A stretch of DNA of 64,000 bases from Moringa oleifera (lineage: Eukaryota; Streptophyta; Magnoliopsida; Brassicales; Moringaceae), in contig JAJFZO010000049.1 in assembly GCA_021397835.1 (NCBI GenBank), positions 10,049,001 to 10,113,000 of the forward strand, given 5' to 3'. This document shows, in pieces, positions 50,360-63,213 of this stretch. Positions within the stretch are counted from its first letter, which is position 1; every line of letters begins with the position of its first letter. The position numbers were made by a program, and so were the translations under genes. The notes below the pieces were generated by a model. The model did not search any database. It saw only the letters and a program-made list of their open reading frames with translations, and was not told the origin of the DNA.

Positions 50360-52305
50360 AGGAGTCTCTTTATCACTTTCTTAGTTTTTATTGAATTTTT
50401 TGTTTCTCATTAAAAAAGTTTCCATTTGAAATCTTGTATCCATTCATATTGAAGAAAGGAGAAATTTTGCAAAGAGTATGGGGGACTTCAAGGGATATCC
50501 AAGCTCTCTTATTGAATTCATTTATTGTATTTATTTTCTTAAATAAAATTGCTTGAGTTAAGTTAATTATAATTAGATTCTCGTTGAGTTGTATATTTTG
50601 ATCTATTTAATATTTTAGTATACACTGATGAAACTTTTACATTTAAAAAATGACAAATAAAATTTTAATCTATTAATTTGAACTAAATTGAATATTATCA
50701 AAAAATTTAAAAATTAAAAAAAAAATCTTGTGGCATAAAAAGGGAATATTTGTTGAAACATTGCTTTTTTAATTATCATAAGATGATTTTTAAGACGTTA
50801 TATATGTATGTATGTATGTATTAACATACATTTAAAGATAAATTGATTTATAAAAATTTTATTGATTTTAAAAACATATATTTTATTAAAAAAATTCAAT
50901 ATAAATCATTAATTTAATTTGTTGAAGGATATTTATACTTTCAGTAAATGAGAGATTTCAGATAATATTATAAGAGTGACTTTTAAATAGTGTTATATAA
51001 AAGATATATATATATATATGTGTGTGTTAAAAAAGCTATTTATTATATTTATTTTTATTTCACGTTTTAAAATAACGATCGGATCAATTATCTATTCAAT
51101 ATTTGAGTGTAAATTTATTAAAAAATTAAAATATTATTTTTAATTTTATTTTAAACTTTAAAATATTTTCAAACCCATTATGATTGATAAAAATAATTAA
51201 ATTAAATTTTAATTTAAATTATTATAAAAAATTAAGTATGTTTGTATTATTAAAATACCTTAAAATTATTTCAATAAATTTTATACTTTAAATTAATTTT
51301 TAAATTTTTAAATATTTTTTTATTCATGAATATTTATTATAAATTTTTTAAAATTTTAACAATAAAAATTAAGAAAATTTATTTTTAGTCTTAAAAAATT
51401 TTTATTTTTATTTTGGTGATAGTACCTTGATATTTGGTTGCATTCAAAAAAATTTTTGAGTGAAAATTCATATTACAAGATTTTTAATTTAAATACTATT
51501 AATTTTTAAATTTTTCATAAAAATTTAATTTAATTATTTCTAATTAATTAGCGTTTGTTTGAATACATTGTGAAGTCTAACACAAAACTAAAAACAAATA
51601 TTATTATGAGTATTAATGATATTTATTTTTGATATTTTAATTTGATTTAATTAATATTTCATTAAAATTTTAAAAATTTGAGATAATAAATTTAAGAATT
51701 TTATACAAAAAAATTTTGAATTGATATTTTTTATAAATGAAAAAAATATTCAAATATTTTTTAAAAAATTTATACTATCAAAAATTTTAAAAATTCATAA
51801 AAAATTTCATGAGTCAAATAAATTTGAGGAATATATGTAAATTAAATTAAAAATTTTATTTGAATATTTTAGACATTTTAACAATAAAAATATTTTTAAT
51901 TAATTATTTTATAAATATTTAATTTAAATAAATTAAAAAATCATATAAATAAAATTTTCTCTGTTTATTATTTATTATTATAATCTAACACCTCAGGTTT
52001 AAATTAAAATAAGATATAACTTATATTTTTATAATTATTTTGATATTGAAGATATATTAAAAAATTAAAATTTATAAATTAAAATTTTTATTTAATAAAT
52101 TAATTTCGTAAATGCACAAGAGAAAGTAAAAAGTCAAATCTTTTCCTTTCAATCATGACAACTGGCCTTATGGCAAGACAATTACAACCATCCTATGTGA
52201 CCCCACCCTCTATTCATCCACCCAATGCCACACAATATCTCATCTCTCCCATAAACCAAAGTCACTACAGTACTCCACTGCAAAATTCCTTCTTTGTTCT
52301 CTACC
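50360..52305. other. AT-rich intergenic DNA
   Basis: Very AT-rich, with a (TATG)n tract at about 50800-50822 and an (AT)n(GT)n tract at about 51005-51030. The last 150 bases are the promoter/5' UTR of the phospholipase pseudogene. No other gene. Confidence 0.6.
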
Positions 52306-53549
52306 ATGGCTGCATCCGATACTGACCCGACATGGCCGGAGCTTTTAGGAGCTCGAAAATGGGATGCTCTCCTCGACCCTTTGGACCTTTCCGTCCGCAA
52401 GCTTATCCTCTGCTGCGGAGACTTCTGTCAGGCCACGTACGACGCCTTCAACAACGACCAGAGCTCCAAGTATTGCTGCACCAGCCGCTACGACAAGTCT
52501 TCTTTCTTCCACAAGGTCAGGCTTGAATTCGCATCCGACTACGAGCTCTCGATGTTTCTCTATGCAACTGCCAGCGTCAGCATCCCTGAGGCCTTCCTCC
52601 TCCACTCCATGTCCCAAGAGTCGTGGAACCGCGAATCCAACTGGATCGGCTACATCTGTGTGACATCCGATGAGACCACCGAAGTTCTCGGCCGACGTGA
52701 GATCTACGTCGTCTGGCGTAGAACTATCAGAGGCTACGAGTGGATTAACGTGTTCGGTGCCAAGCTTGAGTCCGCCAAAACCCTCTTACGCGGTGGTGGA
52801 GTGAACAGTAATGGCGAAGACAAGAATGGTAGCAGCAGTGACAATGACGACGATGAGAATATTCCTAAAGCGATGCTGGGCTGGGTTACGATTTACACAT
52901 CAAATGACCCAAAATCGCCATTTACGAAGTTAAGCGCGAGGACTCAAGTTTTAACGAAGATCAAAGAGTTGAAGGAGCCATACAAAGACGAGAACCCAAG
53001 TATCATATTTACAGGGCACCGCTTGGAGCTAGCTTGGCTATTCTGAGTGCTTTCGATGTAGCGAAAAACGTCGCCGCTGACATTCCCCTTACGGCTATTG
53101 TGCTTGGTTGCCCACAAGTAGGCGACAAAGCTTTGAATGAGAGGATCAAAAGGCACTCAAATCTGAAGATCTTGCCTGGGAGGAACACGATAGATCTCAT
53201 AACCCTCTATCCAGGCCCGTTATTGGGTTATGTAGATACAGGAACTGACCTTGTTATCGACAGAAGGAAGTCGCCGAAGTTGAAAGACTCGAAGAACCCA
53301 AGTGACTGGCACAATCTGCAGGCAATGCTGCATATAGTGGCTGGGTGGAACGGGAAGAACGGAGAGTTCCAGCTGAAAGTGAAGAGGATCCTGGCGCTGG
53401 TGAACAAATCATGCGCGTTCTTAAAGGATGAGTGCTTTGTTCCAGAATCATGGTGGGTGGAGAAGAACAAAGGAATGGTGAGGAACGCAGATGGAGACTG
53501 GTCTGTGGCTCTGCCAGATGACGAGCACCTCCCTGTCCCTGAACTCTGA
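52306..53549 (+). pseudogene. phospholipase A1-II (DAD1-like class II, PLA1-IIgamma type), frameshifted at the active serine
   Basis: A single-exon frame starts at the ATG in accATGgc and would give about 413 residues, the normal length. It starts PTWPELLGARKWDALLDPLD and ends with SWWVEKNKGMVRNADGDWS and LPVPEL, as in cytosolic plant PLA1-II enzymes that release fatty acids from the sn-1 position. Frame 1 runs to about 53025. A single missing G then shifts the frame, which stops at 53044. From there the +1 frame carries on with conserved sequence to 53549. The break is inside the nucleophile elbow: GHSLG of the family reads GHR-L here, so the catalytic Ser codon is CGC (Arg). The conserved WRGT motif reads WRRT. 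The Asp (NTIDLI) and His (SDWHNLQ) of the triad remain. Two independent hits on key residues plus a frameshift argue for a pseudogene over a sequencing error. Confidence 0.85.
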
Positions 53550-55490
53550 CTCTCAGCCAAACCCGCTTTTGCTCTCTTTGTTTACTTTCATTAATTGTTT
53601 GTCCTTTGTTAGCTTCCATTTCCCATTTGAAAGCTTCCTCCTTTTATCTACAACTGGCCAATGTACCATCCAAGTTTAGCTCAACAGGGTCGTGTAGGCC
53701 CCAATCAAGATAAAAAAAAAAAAAAAAACTCACCAATAAATATACTTTAATTAGAAGTATATTATATTCAATAATTGCAAGCATAATTACCTTTTTCATA
53801 ATTAGAATAATAAAATGTATGGTTTAATCATCTAGTTATCTCCTTCTTGGAAATCACTGTTGTTTACAAAGTTAAATACCAAATTTAATTGTTAATATCC
53901 AATGCAAAAGGTGCTATGGAATTTTGCTAATTCATAAAGACAACGAACAAAAAGTATCATTTAGTTACTTATTAGTTTGTAGTTTTTCTCAAAGATCAAT
54001 TTTAAAAGAATGTTATTTATTTCTAATATGATGTTATCGTGATTGAATCAATTTTCATTGATACACAATTTTTTTTTTTTTTGGTTACGATAACGAGGCT
54101 TCCAAAGGCCAAAGCATTTTGAATTGAGCTCAATATTTTTAAAATTTTTTATTAAATTTTAAAAAATATAATACATAAAAATTTAGTAAAATTAATAATT
54201 AAGTTTTTTATATAAATTTTTATATTATATTATAAATTAAAAATACTTTTAAAATTTTATATTAAAAAATACAATGGAAGCTCCTACTAACAAAAAATCT
54301 TTATTAGTTGAATAAATGAAAATTAGTGAAAAACTTACGAATAAAGAAGATAATGGCATCCATGGATGATCACAGTCTTTTAAAACTTAAGTCAACAAAG
54401 GATTTTAGTATCGTAACCATAATGAAAAAAGTTATAGTTTTGTTATATCTCTCTTGTTTATACATAATTATCGAAATATATTTATGTTTCTGAACGATGT
54501 AAACTTGAGGATAATTTTATCTTTTCGTTTGTGGCATTTGAGTCATACCATCCGAATAGCTTATGGTTTTCTTTTTTTTTTTTTTTTGTTTTTCAATCGT
54601 TATGACATATTCTTGATATTTTTGAAACTTTTTAAATGTATTATCGACGTTTTCACTATCGTTGATCCTTCAATTTTATCGTTGTAATAAGTAGATAGAT
54701 TTTTTTTCTTTAATTGGCTTCTTGAATTTTTTACTATCTCCAAAATTTCTAGACATGAGAACATATCAAAACAAGTCTAATCTTATGATCTAATCGGGTT
54801 TTTAATCATAGACTAATTTTATAAGTCCAATTCTATATATAAGTATTTTGTACAAAAATGATAAATGTATCAAAAAAATATATTTATAATTAAACATAGT
54901 TTTAATTTATTTTTTTAATAAATTATTCAAAACAACTACTGTATCATAAAATATAAAACTAGTCATTTGTGATTTATAATCCGAATGATGATTATTTAAT
55001 TTTAACTTTAATTATATTTTATAAAATTTAAACTTAATAAATTATAATTTTAATATTATATAATTTTATCGAGAGTGAGATTCAACAATTCAATAATTAA
55101 TATTGAGACAAAAATTAAAATAAACTTTATACAATTCTTATATAATGTTTTTTTAAACTAATTCTACACAAAATATCCATTTGGTCTAAATCGACTTATT
55201 TTTTAATTTTTTTAATAAAAAAACAATTCAAGTTGGTGAATTTGTACAATAAATTTTCACTTAAAATTTTAAAAAATATAAAAAATATAACAATATAGTT
55301 TGTTGTACAATATTTTCTATTTAAATAATTCATTTTAAAAAATTAAAAATAATGTTTAATTTAGACTAAATAAAAAAATTTATATGTAAAATTGATAAAA
55401 AATTAAAAATGATGTTTAATTTATACTAAATGAAAAAATTTCACATATAAAATTGATAAAAAAAAATATATGAGGAACTTATTTCATCCT
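53550..55490. other. AT-rich intergenic DNA
   Basis: Poly-A and poly-T runs (about 53711-53728, 54070-54082, 54570-54588) and nothing coding. Confidence 0.6.
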
Positions 55491-56960
55491 CGGAAAATAT
55501 GAAAAAGGAAAGAGCCACCCTCGGGCATTACTGTCTGCAGTAGCTTGGACATAGTTTTATGTATGCAGGGGGTCCCTTGTTTCTGATTTGGCAGATGATG
55601 GCCCAATTCAATTAAGGTTGGGTTGGGCCCTCAGCCTGGGCAACACCCTTTTCGTCAGCAGCTCTGCAATTGCATTGGGTCAGTAGCCCAACATGTTAAC
55701 TCTGACATTCAAAGTTTACAAACTCCAGATCTTTCAAGCATTTCCAACCGGGTAAAGAGAAATGGAGGCAACAAAACCCAATTTGGCTCTGCATGTGAAT
55801 GCTTGCCAGATCCCAGGTGCCATCTCTCTGTTTATTCTTGAGGCTGCAACGGGGTGAGGATCACAAAAAGTCAGGTGGTGTTGAAGATGTAGCTTGCAGA
55901 GTCTCCATCCATTAGGTTAATTTATAGCTAGCGGCGGTCCTCTCCCGCAACAAGAAGAGCGAAATATGTCAACCGTCATTCGTCTCCGCATGGTTGTATG
56001 ATTGAGAAAGGCTTGACTTGGGAGGGAAATGTGGAGGCCACACGCACCCCCTCCGGCCCTCTCTCATTTCTCTTAAAAAAAAACCTAAAACATATAATTT
56101 TTACTTTCTTCTCTCAGCTGGCAATGATCACAACCACCTCCCCACTCTCCTATCCATGTGTATGCCAATCTTTGATTATAATTCTTGGTTTTGACAGTGG
56201 AGTAAGGCCGCTAGCTTTTTGTCCAAAAGTATATTAATTAGTTTATCCATTCTGTCGTACCTTTAATATTTGACTATATGATATATCCACCTTTCATATA
56301 TAAAATTCACACCCGCCCGGATGGAGATGTACACAACAACAACAGCAACGCTCCATTCTTTAGATTAATTGATGGGCAGCTTGTTTATTAATCTTTTTTT
56401 TTCATCCAAATTCAAGGTAAGTTTGTTCTTATAAGTATTCTGATTATGTTTCGTTGCAGATGGCGTCTGATTTGGGCTACTCAGGCTTAATTTGCTGATG
56501 AATTGGAAGGAAGAAAGAGTCAAGCTGAAGTTCACAAAATAAGTCGTGTTTTGTCATTCATGCCAAGCTAATTAAGTACATGTCAAAACAAAACTTTTTA
56601 CTCTGTTTGGTAGCTGTGAACATATCATATATGCCAACTATTCGCCTGGTCAGTCAAGGAGAGCCGTACAGATGTCATCGACTTTTCGACACGGAGGTCC
56701 AATCTGGCGAATGAGTCCGGCAAAATGGATACACGTACCCATAACAAGGCCATCTCATCCACGATTTTGCATCTTCGTGTTCTAAACCAGGAGATACGCG
56801 TAGATTGGGTGGCACTGTTCAGGCCTCTCCTGTCCCCTTCATCGAGGCATTGTCTTCTCTCTCTCTCAAAACAACATGTATGATTGTGCAGAAAGCTGTT
56901 CCAGCTGATCATAAGTTAATCGTTTGGATACATTCCTGTTAATGCCAGATACAGCAGGAT
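55491..56960. other. block of balanced composition, unassigned
   Basis: This block has far more G/C than the AT-rich DNA on either side and has several short open frames (55623-55841 and 55998-56237 on plus, 56625-56912 on minus). None resembles a known protein. It could be an exon/UTR of an unrecognised gene, a non-coding transcript or an old insertion. Confidence 0.4.
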
Positions 56961-59500
56961 ACGTACTGTTTGAAAACAAGGACAGGACGCACTTATTTGA
57001 GAGAAGAACACCACAGTTACTAATTGATCTGTAATGGGAGATAATTGAACCTCAACACCACGTGAAAAACGTTCTCACTGTGCAAAATAGCTTTGGGTAA
57101 TCTAAATTGCTTTGAGAAATAAAATTTTTTTATTTTTATGTTTGTTATTTACATGTTTCCTTTAAAATAAATAAATAAATATTTTTAAATATTTTATTTT
57201 CATATTTTAATTTTTTATTGATCAATTTATTAGTTTTTATGGTTGTTTTTATTCTTTTTCATTTGCAATAAGTTTTACGGGCTGAGTCAAGCCCAGCCCA
57301 GACAATCACATTGCTTTCTATTTTGGACTTTCTTCATGTTTGTGAACTTTGTGGCTTAGTTTTTCACTCATTAAAATGTTATATTTAAATTTTCATTTGG
57401 ATAAATAAAAACAAATATAAAAAATTAATTTAAATTAATTTTTAATTCAATTATGATATATTAATTAAATCAATTATATTTATAAATTTTTAATTTTATT
57501 TAAATTAAGAATTAATTTTAACGATTATGAAAATTTTAAAATATTTTAATTATTAAAATACTTTAAAATGATTAAAATAAATTTTAAATTTTATTTTTGA
57601 TTTTAAATAATTTTTTATCGAACCATTTTTTACGTAATTTAAAATTTTTGATACTGTATAAATTAAAATAAAATATGTTTTGTATTAACAAAATTTTAAA
57701 TTTTTTATTATGATGCTAGTTTGAATATATTTTTAAATCAATGAAAAATTTTAAGTTAAAATTTATTATAAAATATCTTTAATTTGAATGACTTCTTTGG
57801 AAAAAATAATGATATCATATAAATTAAATTAAATTAAAAATTTTTAAGTCAAAATTTATTATATAATATCTAATTTAAATAATTTAAAAAATAAAAATAA
57901 AAATAAAATTTAAATTAAATCAAATTGAACCATCGTATTCATAGTTGATTTAATTGAGATTTAGAAATGTAAAAAAAAAAAAAACGAGTTTTGTTGAGAG
58001 TTTTTTATTTACATTTATATTATATTATTTCTTTTATTTTAAAAATATGTATTAAATACTTAATTTATTGCAAAACAGACTAATAGAGAGAAGTTATATA
58101 TATAAAAAAAATCAAATCAATTAGAGAAGATAAAGAGTAATAAGGATGAGAATTCAAAATTACTTATGTTTTGATGTTTTATTCTTGGCACATTTCAAAC
58201 TTCTATTCGCAATTCAAAATTTATTTCAACTTACAAAAAAATATAAATCTCTATTGCTATAATTTTATTTCATAATTAAATAAAAAAGTAAATAAAAAAT
58301 TGAAAAAATTGATTCACTGATAATAAAAATGTTATATAGAGATTAAAATGTGATAGCATTGACTTGTTACAATTTACAACAAATATAAGATAAAAAAAAA
58401 ACTAAAGACCATTGTTTATATAAGTTCTCTAATTAATAACTTCACGTTAATGTTTACGAGTAAACGTTCAATTCAAAAATTATTAATCTCATTTGTAGCA
58501 ACCAATTGATTTTAATTTTAAATATAAAAAAATTAGTGATAATCTTTGACCTAAAAAAAAGTTATAATAAAAATAAAATGATGGGCTCAAGCAAGTCCAA
58601 GACAAAGAGCCCAAAAGGAGACAGAAAAAAGCCTGTCATTTTTAAGAGATAAAGTTTAAGGGTGGGGAAGATTGATAAAAGCAAGAAAGGTCATCTATTC
58701 TAACATTGAACGTATAAAGGAATAACAGCCCAAGAATCTTACTATCATGATTATAGGATGAGTAAAATGGAAAATACACCATTTTAGTAGGCTATAAAAA
58801 AATGTATAAATTAGAAAAAAATGTCTTTTTTTCTTTTGAAGTTAAAAAAAAAAGAAAAATAATTAAGATAACTCAAAATTAAAGAGATGTTTTTTACTTT
58901 CCAATTTTTAAAGTTAGCAAAAGAAATTTGAAATAAACTTGGAGAATAAATTAGGGATAATTTGACAAAACAATATTGTGGAGAAGTTATCAATGAAATG
59001 CAATTTCTATTTTTTAATTCAACAAATTTTTTTTTTAAAGATTTGAGATACAATATTATCATTGTATTTAATTTTATTGATTTTTCTTTCATTTGTTTTT
59101 TTTGTATGTTTTTTTTATCAAATTTCCTTTTCATCTAACTAAATCTTACGTTAATTCGTTCTTTTTTATTTTTATATTATCATATTGTATTATAGTACAA
59201 AGTTATTTTATTATACTAAGTCAAGCTAGTGCAATACAAACTTGATTAGAACACTATGTCTAGTTGCACTATTGTACTATTGTGATCGAAATTGTGTTAC
59301 TATATAAGGTTGTGTTTGCTTGACCTACTTGATAGTTAAACTGGTCACTCATTTAAATTAATTCTATGAAGATTGGTGAATCGAATCAGTTAACTAGAAG
59401 CTTAAACATAAAAGAAATTGGTTTATTGATCAATTAATTACTTTCATTTTATTAAAAATATTTTTATTATATTAATAATTAGTTAATATAATAAAATAAA
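56961..59500. other. AT-rich intergenic DNA
   Basis: Low-complexity AT-rich sequence. A short, more balanced stretch lies at about 58560-58780. The 107-codon minus-strand frame at 58811-59134 is Lys/Ile/Phe-rich low complexity. Confidence 0.55.
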
Positions 59501-60199
59501 AAAAATAAAATTATCTTGTTTTTGCAACAACTTATAATCTTAAGATTGTGCATATGTTGATGGATTTGACATATGAACATGGTATAGAATGTTTGTGTCA
59601 AACATTCAGGCATGGATCTTACTATGTTTGTAGTTTATATGTACGCAAGATAACTGCAAGTGACATTTTAATATTGCCATTGGGAATGATGATAGTGAAC
59701 AAGGTTTCATATACTACAATCTAGGCATAGTTCACCATAAGTATAAGGGATTAGCTTGATAGGAGTTTTGGGTTCTTGCGAGCGGCCTTTCTTGGTTTTG
59801 CCTTTTTGTATTCTCTACATTAGGTGCTTGTATAGTCACTCGAAAGGTTTTATATACTAATCTTTTAAAGATTGATGGCTATATAAAATTTGTTTCTCAT
59901 TCTTTTTTTTTTTTTTTGGAATGTATATTTTTTTAGTTTAGGTAAGGTCTATTGGGCTTATGTAAGCAACCCAAAATGGGGATGAATTAGAGATTTTAAT
60001 TTTTCTTGATTACAAAGCAAGTTCTAATTTTTTTTAAGTTAGATTTTAATTTTAAACATATTTTTAAATATTTACATAATACTAATGCTACTTGATTTAT
60101 GATGCTAATTATTTGTCCATATAATATAGTGTTATAAGATATAATTTCTTCACATATATCCCTAAGTTTTTTACTTACATTTTCTATAAATAATTGATA

Positions 60200-60640
60200 G
60201 TCATATTATAAATATTTCTTTACATGACACATGATTACTATTTATTTAAGTATATAGTTTTGTTAGAAACATTTTTTCTGTACCATATAAAATCCGATAG
60301 TTTTGGACATATAAGATTTAATAACATCTCTAATATTTTTTATTGGAAGGTAGTAGGGCCCCTATAGTTGTTGCTAACATAAAAGTTTTTACCTCATTTT
60401 CTACATGTCTTTCTTTTATCCTTCTTTTTTGATTTGAACATAAAAAAAGAATTATTATTTTTTATTACGCCTAATACTTTTACTCTATTAATCTCTGTTA
60501 AATAATTATCTCACTATCATTTTAATTATCCAGTAAAGTCAAATAATAATAATTTCACAATAATTTGATGTATATTTCTAGCTCTCGACTTATAGGCAAT
60601 AACAACCATAGTTATTTCTTGTAATACATTAAGAATAAGA
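60200..60640 (-). pseudogene. coat-protein-like region of the endogenous pararetrovirus, broken
   Basis: Broken minus-strand frames give EITMVVIAYKSRA near 60620-60580. A Phe-Thr-Gly...Leu-Lys...Trp...Asp-Asn-Tyr-Leu pattern follows at about 60545-60500. A Cys-Pro-Lys-Leu-Ser-Asp-Phe...Trp-Tyr pattern lies near 60310-60270. These are ordered landmarks of the capsid part of plant pararetroviral and related polyproteins. Several in-frame stops interrupt them, some in place of expected Trp or Gln codons, as C-to-T decay would produce. Confidence 0.6.
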
Positions 60641-61971
60641 TGTTTTCCCTAATTCATCAATATTCTATTCATTCATTGCAGTTAAATCATATCTAGATTG
60701 TGTATGTACTAACTTATCTTTCATTCTAATATTGGGTAATGATAGTTCAAGGTAACATGTCCTAGTTTTTGGCATGAGATTGTTAATTTTATTTATTTTT
60801 TTAATTATGAAATCTCTTTAGCCTTTTTTTTCTATCTCTATTTCAATATCTATATGTCTTTCAGTGTTTATATGCCTTTGTCTAGGTCTTTTCCTATTGT
60901 AAGTGAGCTTAACTTCTTTTCTATTTCCTCAAATAATTCATTATTATGTTTTGTAAGCATAAGAAGTTTTTTTCTAAGGATATTATACATTTTAAAAATT
61001 GGTTTTGAAAGGTTAATTATATTCAAAATTCATAGTCCCAACCCTACTCGAGGGTTTTTTTTGTTGTGGACCAATATTGGCTTGCTTTAACTTGTTTAAT
61101 TGTTGAGCTATCGTATAAGGGATCTTACTAGTATAATTATTCCACTGATGTTGAAACACCTTTATAAATTATTGAATCATTTTGACCTTTTTGATCAATT
61201 GGTTGATTAAATGGGGAAGCTATTATATTATTACAATGATATTATAATTCTATTTGTTCTAATGGATGGTGTATTGTCACTCTTTTTGTATTCCTGGTGG
61301 CATGCTATTTATGAGTTGTTTGTTCTAATATCTTAAGTTGGGTCTTAAAAAGATATTCAATGTTGTTTTCTTGTACATATTTTTTAAACTACGTGAAAAA
61401 CTTAATGTTTTCTCTAATTGCATTTATTTCGATATAATAAACATTTCTAATTGTGTGTCTCTCTTTTTTGGAGAAGCTTCTTATGAATCATTTTCAATTT
61501 TGCTTATTCTTTTAAGTTAAAGTTTCTTTTTAATAATTCTTTATCTATAATAAAATCTTTTATAATTATATATAATTAGGATTCATAATCTTTCATTTTC
61601 GAATAAGAGATGATTATCCATATAGGCTTTTAAAATAGCGTAATCCCAATCTACTTTTGTATTTGTTGAGTGGTGAGGTAATCTTCCTTCTGTTAGATTT
61701 AAATCTAGTGTTATTTTTTTCAACTTACACCTAGAAGTGGAAGACTTTACTAGCATAATTACTTCTATCTTTATTTTTAGTTCTTTAACTGATGAGATCT
61801 TAATAGTACATTTTCATGAGGATGTTCCACTATTTTGCATTCTTCACTTCTTTTGAAAGGTTTACATTCATTAATTTTCAATCATTTAGAATGTTAATTT
61901 TAACCATTTGATCAACTTTGGTCCCATTGTATTTGTATATTTACTATTAGCTTTAAATATTAATATTTCTC

Positions 61972-62350
61972 CTAACTTAAAGGCTTTTTTAGTCTATGAT
62001 TCAATATTGTTGTCACGATCTTGTAGTATATCTTATAAATAAGGGTTCTCTCTCTCATTTTGTCATCTATTTTTAAGTTTTTTGTTTGAATATTGAAAGT
62101 AGGACCATTTAAAATATCAGGGTCTTGAAAGTCTATTGAAAATTTTGAATAATAATTGAAATTAACTGGACCATTTGTTAGATTAGACACTACAATTGCT
62201 ACTAATGAATATGTAAATTTTGTGTATCTTGCATGTGTTAAACATAGTGACACAAGATATCTAATCTTAGCCGATATGGAGGCTATATGGCTACTTGGAT
62301 TAATCTTATATGGAGATACTTATAACTTAGTATATATTGGGTTATTATAT
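61972..62350 (-). pseudogene. movement-protein-like region of the endogenous pararetrovirus, broken
   Basis: The longest open stretch (62253-61972, 93 codons) contains SNLTNGPVNFNYYSKFSIDF and then DPDILNG and NIQTKNLKI. This is the pattern of the viral movement protein core of caulimovirids, which opens plasmodesmata for virus spread. Just upstream in another frame, about 62330-62260, lies a KYLHI...IQVAI pattern that normally precedes it, so at least one frameshift and stops separate the two. The copy cannot make a complete protein. Confidence 0.7.
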
Positions 62351-62763
62351 GTCTATTAAACAACTAAATTACTTGATTTTCATAATTAATTGATATACTT
62401 GTTTTTATAGTCTTCATTGAACAATCTTATTTCGGTCCAAAAAATCCCTATTTGACCCTTTGTAAATTTTATTCTCTTTTCCAGACATATGCTAAATTAT
62501 TGCCGCAGTGAAGGTAACTCAGTTGGATTAAGTTTAGGTAATCTTAAAATTTTTCTAATTAAGTTTGACATATTGAAAGTTTCAATAATTTACCTAACTT
62601 GATCCTTCATTCTAATGGAACCACCTAACTGAGGCCATCTTTTCTTACTTTGACTGGCAAATAATTACTCAAGCTGATCAACACTGCTTCTTTGAATTAA
62701 GTCTAGTAGTACTTGTTTCACTTCTACAATCACACTTAGTTAGAATTAATCTAGGACTAATTT

Positions 62764-62776
62764 GGCTTTGATACCA
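62764..62776 (-). other. primer-binding site (initiator Met tRNA type)
   Basis: The minus strand reads TGGTATCAAAGCC, one difference from the usual TGGTATCAGAGCC. It lies about 430 bases upstream of the movement-protein-like region in the same orientation. Confidence 0.7.
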
Positions 62777-63170
62777 ATTTGGATACCAAGGTATAGTATA
62801 TCAAAATAAATAATATGAAAGCATAAAGTATAAAATCAATAGACATTATTTATTCCAAATACACTTAAATTGGACAAACAATTGAGTCTAATAATTAGTT
62901 GGATTTAACATTTATTAGATTCAATAAATAATTGGGTTTACCTTATATGAACCCAAAAGTACATAAGGATATAAACCTCATAACTCATCATTTAAAAGGA
63001 CATAGATAAACACCACCTAGAGAGATAAAGAGATGCTTCTCACTACTCAATTCCAACCAAAGTGATACAGAGATAGAAGAGAGAACTCAAAGAGTTTCTG
63101 CCCATAAACTCAAAATCCAAACTATATTCTTAAGTCTAAATTATAAAAATAAATATTAGTACATGGAACA
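62777..63170 (-). promoter_or_regulatory. probable viral intergenic/promoter region or LTR-like segment
   Basis: The segment upstream of the primer-binding site on the minus strand is more balanced in composition than its neighbours and holds a CT-rich leader-like stretch (plus-strand agatagaagagagaactc near 63070-63090). By position it should be the pararetroviral promoter/leader. No terminal repeat was confirmed. Confidence 0.35.
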
Positions 63171-63213
63171 TCCCTCCATGCAGAGGAAATATGAAATGAC
63201 TAACGCTTATGAT

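Larger units (their letters stand above)
59500..62776 (-). mobile_element. decayed endogenous pararetrovirus (Caulimoviridae-like), minus strand
   Basis: Read on the minus strand, a tRNA-Met-type primer-binding site (62764-62776) is followed by a leader and then a movement-protein-like region (about 62350-61970). After a variable spacer comes a coat-protein-like region (about 60630-60200, perhaps fading out by 59500). This is the order seen in petunia-vein-clearing-type (petuvirus/florendovirus-like) endogenous viruses. No protease, reverse transcriptase or RNase H was found, so the copy is truncated as well as full of stops and frameshifts. The lower border is uncertain. The virus group is inferred from remembered motif patterns, not from a search. 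An LTR element that has acquired a movement protein is a less likely alternative. Confidence 0.65.

Noticed and set aside
50052..50360. 102-codon frame with repeated IYIYIYIQKHQKKIKYS
   Set aside because: It translates the AT microsatellite and the 69-bp tandem repeat; no evidence for a gene.
53228..53619. Minus-strand open frames of 110-121 codons over the phospholipase pseudogene
   Set aside because: Shadows of the plus-strand coding sequence; the plus-strand frame carries all conserved motifs.
58811..59134. 107-codon Lys/Ile-rich frame as part of the pararetrovirus
   Set aside because: Low complexity, no viral motif, and outside the region where ordered viral landmarks are seen.
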